Shown here: one piece after another, positions 1 to 5,639 of the stretch | How positions within the stretch are numbered: position 1 is the first letter of the stretch | Layout of the letters: every line of letters starts with the position of its first letter | Assembly: GCA_009930355.1 (NCBI GenBank) | Contig: RZYK01000114.1 | Location: 1-6,625 of the forward strand | DNA length: 6,625 bases | Source of the DNA: Campylobacterota bacterium | Lineage (GTDB): Bacteria > Campylobacterota > Campylobacteria > Campylobacterales > Sulfurospirillaceae | Direction of reading: 5' to 3' | Made by a program: the position numbers and the translations under genes | Notes under the pieces: model-generated | Told to the model about the DNA's origin: nothing | The model's input: the letters and a program-made list of their open reading frames with translations, nothing else | Database searches by the model: none

Positions 1-55
1 AACCATCGACCACCTCCTTAAAAGGGAGATGCTCTACCGGCTGAGCTAACGAGTC
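1..55 (-). tRNA. tRNA-Lys (anticodon UUU), 3' part cut by the window start
   Basis: Reading the minus strand from 55 down, the cloverleaf is clear: acceptor strand GACTCGT (55-49), D stem GCTC/GAGC (46-43 and 34-31) around loop AGCCGGTA, anticodon stem TCTCC/GGAGG (29-25 and 17-13) around loop CTTTTAA, and variable loop TGGTC. The 5' strand of the T stem, GATGG, begins at 7, and the sequence then runs out. The anticodon is TTT (22-20), so the tRNA carries lysine and reads AAA/AAG. The rest of the T arm, the 3' acceptor strand and any encoded CCA lie outside the window, so I cannot tell whether further tRNAs follow. It has its own strong promoter just upstream. Confidence 0.94.
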
Positions 56-85
56 ATTCACCGTTCTTCTCGTAATGAGGCTGAA

Positions 86-114
86 ATTATAGAGAAAAAA
101 ATTTCATTTGTCAA
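86..114 (-). promoter_or_regulatory. Sigma-70 promoter of tRNA-Lys (consensus -35 and -10, 17-bp spacer)
   Basis: On the minus strand TTGACA (114-109) is followed after 17 bases (108-92) by TATAAT (91-86). Both hexamers are perfect consensus matches at the optimal spacing. Transcription would begin near 82-79, giving a leader of about 25 bases before the mature tRNA at 55. The -35 box overlaps the cinA stop codon TGA (113-111). As I know the group, most housekeeping promoters of Campylobacter and Helicobacter lack a conserved -35, so such a complete promoter fits a highly expressed stable RNA gene. Confidence 0.88.
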
Positions 115-1220
115 GAGTTTTTTTCACTTTTTAAAAAAATAGTTTCTCCCACATGCAAAAGTAACTTTATAGCATGGTACGTGCTTTGAATTTGGATGTA
201 TTCTCTATCGCCTTGTAGTAGGAGTCTTTCAATAAGTATATGGCCTTCTTTATCACGTGCACCTACATAGACGGTACCCACAGGTTTTTCAACACTTCCT
301 CCTGTTGGCCCTGCAACACCACTTGTGGCAATAGCGTAATCGGAGAGGCTTGCATTTAAAACACCTTCTAGCATTTCACGGACACATAATTCACTCACTG
401 CACCAAAGCGCTCTAGCGTTTCAGCACTCACGCCTAGCCATGACTCTTTAATTTCATTGGCATAGCTGACGAGTCCCCCTTTAAAGATGGCTGAGACACC
501 AGCATGCTTTGTAAATAGTGAGGCAATGAGTCCACCTGTACAACTCTCAGCAATGCTCAGTGTTTTGTCATGTTCTTGAAGTTTTTGAATCATATATTCC
601 AGTACATCAGGGTGTTGAATAATTTTGTGAGGGAGCAGTGAAGTTGCTGCTTTAAAGAAACTTTCCATATTGCCATATTTACTGGAGATGGCTTCAACCA
701 TAATCCATCCATCAATGAGTCTGGTAGGCGTGATTTTAATTTCATAATTTTGCGCTAAGGGCTCTAGAAAGATTTTTAAAGAGTCTTCATCGAGGTTGAT
801 AATAGAAAAAAGAGCGATATTGCTTTTATTTTCGATAAGAATGGCAGGAAGTTTATGGGTTTCTTCAACTTTAATGACATTAATGCGTTTATTTTCACGT
901 ACCAAAAGATAGCTATTTTCCTCAAACTTAATTGTTTTGGATGGAATGAGCATACCACCTTTAAGCTCTAACGCCTCTTCTCCAAGGGTTGCTACGACTT
1001 TATTGATAAGATTGAAACTTTCAGATGTGGTGATAATCAGCGTATCCTCAGAGCGAGCAATCGCCTCTTCAATCACACCAAAAAGCTCTTTATCGTTTTT
1101 GTCAATGTAAACGGTTTGATCGGGAAAGTCTAAATGCTCAACGACGGTTGAGTGAATATAGTTTAAAAATGAAGTATTGTAGCGTAGCGCTTTTCCCACT
1201 ACAATCAAAGAACTTTTCAT
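111..1220 (-). CDS. cinA: CinA-family protein with NMN deamidase (PncC-type) C-terminal domain
   Basis: A 369-aa cytosolic protein. Residues about 205-360 form a typical CinA C-terminal domain: AESCTGG at 224-230, KGGLVSYANEIK at 247-258, and TSGVAGPTGG at 299-308 followed by PVGTVYVG. In characterised relatives this domain removes the amide from nicotinamide mononucleotide to give nicotinate mononucleotide, part of NAD recycling. Residues 1 to about 165 sit where CinA proteins carry a molybdopterin-binding-like (COG1058) domain. The start MKSSLIVVG is recognisable, but where family members have TGGLGPT this protein has TTSESFN (64-70), so that domain looks degenerate and may not bind its usual ligand. 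The usual CinA length is somewhat over 400 aa. The ATG is preceded by AAAGG (1233-1229) with an 8-base gap. The stop lies in the tRNA-Lys -35 box. The old name 'competence/damage-inducible' does not imply a role in competence here. Confidence 0.9.
   Translation of the reverse strand: MKSSLIVVGKALRYNTSFLNYIHSTVVEHLDFPDQTVYIDKNDKELFGVIEEAIARSEDTLIITTSESFNLINKVVATLGEEALELKGGMLIPSKTIKFEENSYLLVRENKRINVIKVEETHKLPAILIENKSNIALFSIINLDEDSLKIFLEPLAQNYEIKITPTRLIDGWIMVEAISSKYGNMESFFKAATSLLPHKIIQHPDVLEYMIQKLQEHDKTLSIAESCTGGLIASLFTKHAGVSAIFKGGLVSYANEIKESWLGVSAETLERFGAVSELCVREMLEGVLNASLSDYAIATSGVAGPTGGSVEKPVGTVYVGARDKEGHILIERLLLQGDREYIQIQSTYHAIKLLLHVGETIFLKSEKNS
117..139 (-). promoter_or_regulatory. UP-like A/T tract upstream of the tRNA-Lys promoter, inside cinA
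   Basis: Directly upstream of the -35 box the minus strand reads seven A (124-118), GTG, five A (132-128), then seven T (139-133). Relative to a start site near 79 these fall at about -39 to -45, -49 to -53 and -54 to -60, the two subsites bound by the alpha-subunit C-terminal domains of RNA polymerase in the known UP element. The tract also encodes part of the last residues of CinA (around FLKSEK), so the gene end serves two purposes. Function is inferred from position and composition. Confidence 0.5.
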
Positions 1221-1231
1221 GAGAATAACCT

Positions 1232-1264
1232 TTAGTATTTTCTAGGACGAGTTGCACGTTTCAT
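1232..1264 (-). CDS. Possible 10-aa basic leader peptide upstream of cinA
   Basis: On the minus strand an ATG at 1264 opens a short frame, MKRATRPRKY, ended by TAA at 1234-1232. It is preceded by AGGAG (1278-1274) with a 9-base gap, a good Shine-Dalgarno distance, and by a TATAAT box at 1291-1286. Its stop codon is fused to the cinA Shine-Dalgarno (TAAAGG, 1234-1229), and cinA starts 11 bases after the stop. This layout suggests a translated leader that could couple to or tune cinA translation. Six of ten residues are Lys or Arg. I recognise no known leader peptide, and an untranslated chance frame is the alternative. Confidence 0.35.
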   Translation of the reverse strand: MKRATRPRKY

Positions 1265-1285
1265 GCGTCTTAACTCCTACTTCAC

Positions 1286-1291
1286 ATTATA
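1286..1291 (-). promoter_or_regulatory. cinA: Candidate -10 box of the cinA promoter
   Basis: The minus strand carries a perfect TATAAT at 1291-1286, about 65 bases before the cinA start codon. No convincing -35 hexamer stands 16-18 bases upstream (AACGAT at the 17-base spacing), which fits the Campylobacterota habit of promoters defined mainly by the -10 box. The start site would be near 1279, just before the leader-peptide Shine-Dalgarno. The assignment is by sequence only. Confidence 0.55.
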
Positions 1292-1336
1292 CCGTAAGTG
1301 CTTCTTAAATCGTTTTTAGATAAACTTGCCTCATTT

Positions 1337-1342
1337 TATAAG
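1337..1342 (+). promoter_or_regulatory. ileS: Weak candidate -10 box for ileS
   Basis: TATAAG at 1337-1342 follows a T-rich stretch (TTTTTA at 1313-1318, about one spacer upstream) and would start transcription near 1349, leaving an untranslated leader of just under 50 bases. Some promoter is expected because the upstream gene is divergent. A second, poorer candidate is TGTATAGC at 1370-1377. Neither is a strong match, so the position is tentative. Confidence 0.3.
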
Positions 1343-1346
1343 ATGC

Positions 1347-1356
1347 TTACATGTAA
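1347..1356. repeat. Palindrome TTACATGTAA, copy 1 (intergenic, upstream of ileS)
   Basis: A perfect 10-bp inverted repeat with context GCTTACATGTAAAAG, lying about 40 bases before the ileS start and close to the inferred transcription start. The same 10-mer occurs at 2210 and 4386. A regulator site is possible but unproven. Confidence 0.6.
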
Positions 1357-1382
1357 AAGTTTTCACAGCTGTATAGCTTCCA

Positions 1383-1387
1383 AGGAG
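1383..1387 (+). promoter_or_regulatory. ileS: Shine-Dalgarno that fixes the ileS start
   Basis: AGGAG (within AAGGAGAG, 1382-1389) stands 9 bases before the ATG at 1397. It supports this ATG over the in-frame ATG at 1298, which would add 33 residues that do not look like any IleS N-terminus. Confidence 0.85.
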
Positions 1388-1396
1388 AGATTATTA

Positions 1397-4153
1397 ATGG
1401 ACTATAAAGAGACCTTGCTTCTTCCACAGACGGATTTTCCTATGCGAGGAAATCTTCCCCAAAATGAGCCTTTACGTTATGCAAAGTGGTTTTCCAAAGA
1501 GGAAAGCGCTTATGCTAAAATGATTCAAAATCGTGAAAATGCCCCTAAGACATTTATTTTGCACGATGGCCCTCCTTATGCCAATGGGCATATTCACATC
1601 GGTCACGCCCTCAATAAAATTCTCAAAGATGTCATTGTTAAAACCCATTATTTCTTTGGTGAAAAAGTACGTTATGTTCCTGGTTGGGACTGTCATGGTC
1701 TTCCCATTGAGCAGCAAGTGGAAAAGAACCTTGGCAAAGAGAAAAAAGATGCATTGCCTAAGAGTAAAATTAGAGAGTTGTGCCGTGAACATGCACGTAA
1801 ATTTATTGATATTCAACGAGAAGAGTTTAAATCTTTAGGGGTTATTGGGGATTGGGAGAATCCGTATATGACGATGAAATTTAAATTTGAAGCGGACATC
1901 TACCGTGCTTTATGCGGTGTTGCAGACAAAGGACTTTTGGTTGAGCGTAGCAAACCTGTCTATTGGTCATGGGCTGCAAGAAGTGCCTTAGCCGAAGCTG
2001 AAGTGGAGTACGAAGATAAAGAGGATTACTCTATCTTTGTTGCTTTTGCACTTGGTGATGAAGCAAAAAGCAGGTTAGAAATCACGGGTGATGCTTCGGT
2101 CATTATTTGGACAACGACACCATGGACACTGCCTGCAAACGTCGGTATCTCTTTTAGTCCCGATGAAAACTATGTGCTTACCAGCGATGGTTATATCGTG
2201 GCTGAGCCTTTACATGTAAAGCTTTTGGAGCAAGGGGTTATTGCAGGAGAAGTGGTTAAAACTTTTAAAGCGAGTGTGCTTGAAAATAGTTTTGCCATTA
2301 ATCCGCTCAATGATCGCTCATCACAGTTGATTTTAGGAAATCATGTCACAATGGATGGTGGAAGCGGATGTGTTCATACCGCACCAGGACACGGTGATGA
2401 TGATTATAAAGTAGGGCTTCGTTACGGTCTTGAAGTGGTGATGCCCGTTGATGAGAGAGGCTGTTATGATGAAACCGTAGTTCACTTAGGGCTTCTCCCA
2501 AATCCTGAGAGTTTTGTGGGTGAGCATATTTTTAAATGCAATGAGCGTATTTTAGAGCTTTTAGGCGATAGACTTTTAAAATGCTCTAAGTTTACCCACT
2601 CCTATCCCTTTTGCTGGAGAACCCATCAGCCCGTCATTTACCGTGCAACCAAACAGTGGTTTGTGGCGATGGATGAAGCGGTTGGTGGACGTGAAAGCCT
2701 TCGTAAGATGGCAATGGATGAACTTCAAAAGGTGCGTTTCTATCCAAAATCAGGCATCAACCGTTTAGGTTCGATGATTGAAAATAGACCTGATTGGTGT
2801 ATCTCTCGTCAACGAGATTGGGGTGTGCCTATTGCATTTTTTAGAGATAAACGTACAGGTAAACCTATTTTTGATGCGAAAGTGGTGGAGCACATTGCGA
2901 GCATTTTTGAAGAAAAAGGTGCCGATGCTTGGTGGGACTTAGAAATTGCAGAGCTTTTGGTTGAAGACAGCGGTTATAACCCTGAGAACCTTGAAAAAGT
3001 GATGGATATTTTAGACGTATGGTTTGACAGTGGTAGCACATGGAAAGCCGTTTTGCAATCCAACGATTATGACGCAGGGGAATATCCCGCAAGTATGTAT
3101 TTGGAGGGAAGTGACCAACATCGTGGTTGGTTCCAAAGTTCTCTTTTAGTGAGTACCGCCAACAATGGCATTGCTCCTTACGCTAAAATTTTGACCCATG
3201 GTTTCACTGTTGATGAGAAGGGTGAGAAGATGAGCAAATCTAAGGGTAATGTGGTAGCACCTAGCGATGTTGCAAAACAATACGGTGTTGAGATTTTACG
3301 TCTGTGGGTGGGTACGAGTGAGTACACCACCGATTTGAAAATTAGCGATAATATTTTAAAACAAATCAGTGAGCAGTACCGAAAAATCCGTAATACCTTT
3401 CGATTTTTATTGGCAAACGTTAATGACCTTGAAACAGTGATGCCTATTGCGCAAATGGGAGAACTCGATAAATGGATTTTAAAACACGCTAAAGCGGTTT
3501 TTGATGAGGCTCAGGGCTATTTTAGAGAGTATGAATTTTCCAAAGGATTTGCGCTTTTAAATCATTTTATTGCCGTGGAACTCAGCGGAATTTATTTGGA
3601 TATTTCAAAAGACAGACTTTACTGTAATGCGAAACATGACTCCCTTCGCCTCTCAGCACAGAGTGCGATGGCACTCATCGCTGAGAAATTGATGGCACTG
3701 ATGGCTCCGACACTCACCTATACCATTGATGAGATGATGGAATACGCCCCTTCTATTTTGAAAAAAGAGAGCGTTTTTGATGTGGTTTACTCAGTACTTC
3801 CAACGATTGAGAGTAGCTTTGATGAAGCCTATATGGTGGAAGCCAGAGAGAAGTTTTTTGAGATTGTGGATAACTTAAAAAAAGAGAAAGTCATTAAATC
3901 CACGCTTGAGCTAGTGCTTCAAACGAAATCATCTAAAATTTCAGCGTTAGAAAAAGTCGATGCGGAAGATTGGTTTACGGTGAGTAAAGTGATTGAACAC
4001 GATGAAGCAGGTGAAATGGGTGTTTTTGAGGTGGCAGGAGATAGTTTTAAAATTTTAAAAGCCTCAAAATGCAAATGCCCACGTTGTTGGAAATACCGCT
4101 CAAAAAGTGAAGAAGAGTTATGTCATCGATGTAACGAGGCACTTCATGGTTGA
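1397..4153 (+). CDS. ileS: Isoleucyl-tRNA synthetase
   Basis: A 918-aa class I aminoacyl-tRNA synthetase that charges tRNA-Ile with isoleucine in the cytosol (EC 6.1.1.5). From this start the N-terminus is MDYKETLLLPQTDFPMRGNLP, typical of bacterial IleS. The HIGH signature is at residues 67-70 and KMSKS at 611-615. Between them lies the CP1 editing domain, which hydrolyses Val-tRNA-Ile: WTTTPWTLPAN at 238-248 and GHGDDDY at 331-337, where Asp335 aligns with the editing aspartate of E. coli IleS. About residues 655-800 form the helical anticodon-binding region. The C-terminus holds a zinc-finger-like knuckle with CPRC (894-897) and CHRC (909-912), plus an extra Cys892. Length and motifs indicate a complete type 1 enzyme. 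It is the first gene of a plus-strand unit, and its last 8 bases overlap the next small gene. Confidence 0.98.
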   Translation: MDYKETLLLPQTDFPMRGNLPQNEPLRYAKWFSKEESAYAKMIQNRENAPKTFILHDGPPYANGHIHIGHALNKILKDVIVKTHYFFGEKVRYVPGWDCHGLPIEQQVEKNLGKEKKDALPKSKIRELCREHARKFIDIQREEFKSLGVIGDWENPYMTMKFKFEADIYRALCGVADKGLLVERSKPVYWSWAARSALAEAEVEYEDKEDYSIFVAFALGDEAKSRLEITGDASVIIWTTTPWTLPANVGISFSPDENYVLTSDGYIVAEPLHVKLLEQGVIAGEVVKTFKASVLENSFAINPLNDRSSQLILGNHVTMDGGSGCVHTAPGHGDDDYKVGLRYGLEVVMPVDERGCYDETVVHLGLLPNPESFVGEHIFKCNERILELLGDRLLKCSKFTHSYPFCWRTHQPVIYRATKQWFVAMDEAVGGRESLRKMAMDELQKVRFYPKSGINRLGSMIENRPDWCISRQRDWGVPIAFFRDKRTGKPIFDAKVVEHIASIFEEKGADAWWDLEIAELLVEDSGYNPENLEKVMDILDVWFDSGSTWKAVLQSNDYDAGEYPASMYLEGSDQHRGWFQSSLLVSTANNGIAPYAKILTHGFTVDEKGEKMSKSKGNVVAPSDVAKQYGVEILRLWVGTSEYTTDLKISDNILKQISEQYRKIRNTFRFLLANVNDLETVMPIAQMGELDKWILKHAKAVFDEAQGYFREYEFSKGFALLNHFIAVELSGIYLDISKDRLYCNAKHDSLRLSAQSAMALIAEKLMALMAPTLTYTIDEMMEYAPSILKKESVFDVVYSVLPTIESSFDEAYMVEAREKFFEIVDNLKKEKVIKSTLELVLQTKSSKISALEKVDAEDWFTVSKVIEHDEAGEMGVFEVAGDSFKILKASKCKCPRCWKYRSKSEEELCHRCNEALHG
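2210..2219. repeat. Palindrome TTACATGTAA, copy 2 (inside ileS)
   Basis: Here the inverted repeat extends to 12 bp, TTTACATGTAAA (2209-2220). It encodes Leu-His-Val-Lys in the CP1 part of IleS, a reading frame different from that of copy 3. Confidence 0.6.
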
Positions 4154-4274
4154 TGTGAGCGCTCCTGTGGAGCTTAGCTTTATTTTTTCCACCATTGGCG
4201 CTATTTTTGTGGTCATTGGTGTGTGTGTTTACTTGGTGAATCGAAGAACGAAACAGTTAAAGGATATGAAGTGA
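4146..4274 (+). CDS. Uncharacterised 42-aa single-pass membrane protein between ileS and gatA
   Basis: A short gene starting at ATG 4146 and ending at TGA 4272-4274. It is preceded by GAGG (4136-4139) with a 6-base gap, inside the end of ileS. Residues 1-11 carry Asp3 and Glu9. Residues about 12-31 (FIFSTIGAIFVVIGVCVYLV) are an uninterrupted hydrophobic helix. The tail is basic (NRRTKQLKDMK), so by the positive-inside rule the C-terminus should face the cytosol and the N-terminus the periplasm. No signal peptidase site or catalytic motif is visible. It overlaps ileS by 8 bases and gatA by 4 (GTGA), a coupling arrangement that argues for real translation. From memory, Campylobacter has a small putative membrane protein at the same place. 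I do not recognise a function; it could be a small membrane regulator or a subunit. Confidence 0.75.
   Translation: MVDVSAPVELSFIFSTIGAIFVVIGVCVYLVNRRTKQLKDMK
4260..4264 (+). promoter_or_regulatory. gatA: Shine-Dalgarno that fixes the GTG start of gatA
   Basis: AAGGA lies 6 bases before GTG at 4271, within the last codons of the small membrane-protein gene. The upstream in-frame ATG at 4223 would overlap that gene by 52 bases and add 16 residues not seen in GatA relatives. Confidence 0.75.
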
Positions 4275-5629
4275 TAACCTTAAAAGAGGCGTTAAAACTT
4301 CCTAAAGAAGAGATAGAAGCGTTTAGAAGCGATTTGAAAAAAGAGATAGAAGCAAAAAAAAGCTTAGGTGCGTATGTGGAACAGCTTACATGTAAACCTA
4401 TTAGTGAATACGGTGCAGGTATTCCCATTGCCATTAAAGATAATATTCAAGTCAATGGCTGGGAAGTGACCAGTGCTTCTAATATCTTACAAGGTTATGT
4501 TGCGCCCTATAATGCAACGGTGATTGATAATATGTTACGCCATGGTTTAGCCCCGTTTGGTCGAACCAATATGGATGAATTTGCGATGGGAAGTTCCACA
4601 GAGTCCTCATATTACGGTAAAACACTCAATCCCCACAATCCAAAGTGTGTACCAGGTGGAAGCAGTGGTGGAAGTGCGGCTGCGGTTGCTGGAGGCATTG
4701 CGATTGCTGCATTAGGGAGTGATACAGGTGGAAGTATTCGTCAGCCTGCGGCATTTTGCGGATGTGTAGGACTCAAACCCACCTATGGCAAAGTCAGCCG
4801 TTATGGTTTAGGAGCGTATTCGAGCTCACTGGATCAGATTGGACCGATTACGCAAAATGTGGAAGATGCGGCTATTTTGTATGACATTATTGCTGGGCAT
4901 GAGCCAAAAGATTCGACCAGTGCCAATATGGCACATCAAAGCGTGGCAGATAAACTCAACCCCAATCGTAAAATGACCATTGCGGTCATTGAGAACTATC
5001 TTAATGAAGCCAGTCCAGACGTGCGTGAAAAAATGGTTGAGGGAATTCGTGCGCTTGAAAAAGCGGGTCATGAAATTATTTATCGTAATTTCATCAACTC
5101 CAAATATGACATCGCCACCTATTATGTCATTGCAACCGCAGAAGCGAGTGCGAATTTAAGCCGTTATGATGGGGTGCGTTATGGCAACCGTGGAAGCAAT
5201 GAAAACCTCAAAGAGATGTTTATTCAAAGCAGAAGCCTTGGATTTGGTGAAGAGGTGAAGAGAAGAATCCTTTTAGGGACGTTTGTGTTAAGTAGTGGGT
5301 ATTACGATGCGTATTACATTAAAGCGCAAAAGGCACGCCATTTTATTAAAGCACAGCATGAAGCCATTTTTAAAGAAGCTGAGCTCATTTTTATGCCAGT
5401 AACGCCAACCAGTGCGTTTGAGTTTGGTTCAAAAGCCGATCCGTTAGAAATGTATTTAAGTGATATTTATACCATTTCCCTCAATCTTGCGGGACTTCCA
5501 GGTATTTCTGTGCCATTAGGATTTGATAGTAAAGGGTTGCCCGTGGGTGGACAGCTCATTGGTCAAGCATACGGTGAGCAAGCGCTTTTGGATGGAGCGC
5601 TGAGCTTAGAGAGAGCATTAGGGTTATAG
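4271..5629 (+). CDS. gatA: Aspartyl/glutamyl-tRNA amidotransferase subunit A
   Basis: A 452-aa amidase-signature protein, the glutaminase subunit of the GatCAB complex. It releases ammonia from glutamine, and GatB uses it to convert Glu-tRNA(Gln) and Asp-tRNA(Asn) into the correctly charged tRNAs (EC 6.3.5.-). From the GTG it begins MITLKEALKL, as Campylobacter GatA does. The Ser-cisSer-Lys triad is visible: Lys56 in IAIKDN, cis-Ser131 in GGSSGGS and nucleophile Ser155 in DTGGSIRQ, with the same spacings as Lys79/Ser154/Ser178 of the Staphylococcus aureus enzyme. Downstream, RILLGTFVLSSGYYDAYY and MPVTPT are also typical. Length is normal. gatB and gatC are not in the window; scattered gat genes are common in this group. 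The start overlaps the preceding stop by 4 bases (GTGA), implying translational coupling. Confidence 0.97.
   Translation: MITLKEALKLPKEEIEAFRSDLKKEIEAKKSLGAYVEQLTCKPISEYGAGIPIAIKDNIQVNGWEVTSASNILQGYVAPYNATVIDNMLRHGLAPFGRTNMDEFAMGSSTESSYYGKTLNPHNPKCVPGGSSGGSAAAVAGGIAIAALGSDTGGSIRQPAAFCGCVGLKPTYGKVSRYGLGAYSSSLDQIGPITQNVEDAAILYDIIAGHEPKDSTSANMAHQSVADKLNPNRKMTIAVIENYLNEASPDVREKMVEGIRALEKAGHEIIYRNFINSKYDIATYYVIATAEASANLSRYDGVRYGNRGSNENLKEMFIQSRSLGFGEEVKRRILLGTFVLSSGYYDAYYIKAQKARHFIKAQHEAIFKEAELIFMPVTPTSAFEFGSKADPLEMYLSDIYTISLNLAGLPGISVPLGFDSKGLPVGGQLIGQAYGEQALLDGALSLERALGL
4386..4395. repeat. Palindrome TTACATGTAA, copy 3 (inside gatA)
   Basis: Context GCTTACATGTAAACC, almost identical to copy 1 over 12 bases. 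It encodes Leu-Thr-Cys-Lys (residues 39-42) near the start of GatA, in a frame different from that of copy 2, so shared codon preference does not explain the match. Confidence 0.6.
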
Positions 5630-5639
5630 GAGAGCACGC

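Noticed and set aside
49..73. Possible hairpin pairing the tRNA 5' acceptor strand (49-53) with ACGAG in the leader (73-69, minus strand)
   Set aside because: The stem is only 5 bp with a loop of about 15 bases and would compete with the much stronger tRNA fold.
56..116. Search for a rho-independent terminator after cinA
   Set aside because: The T and A runs there are not preceded by a GC-rich stem; they are better explained by the tRNA promoter.
1298..1396. In-frame N-terminal extension of ileS by 33 residues
   Set aside because: The extension does not resemble IleS and has no good Shine-Dalgarno, whereas ATG 1397 has AGGAG at 9 bases and gives a standard N-terminus.
1472..1838. Open frames on both strands (minus 1472-1816, plus 1533-1838) inside ileS
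   Set aside because: They lie across the conserved HIGH region of ileS, and their translations show no domain; they are by-products of the real gene.
776..3092. Open frames at 776-958 (minus, within cinA) and 2865-3092 (minus, antisense to ileS)
   Set aside because: They have no plausible protein motifs and overlap strong genes entirely.
3667..3708. Near-repeat in ileS encoding MALIAEKLMALMA
   Set aside because: It is a short amphipathic-helix repetition in a normal helical region of IleS, not a DNA repeat of note.
4223..4270. Earlier ATG start for gatA, adding 16 residues
   Set aside because: It lies deep in the small membrane-protein gene and lacks support, while GTG 4271 has AAGGA at 6 bases and gives the usual MITLKEALK start.
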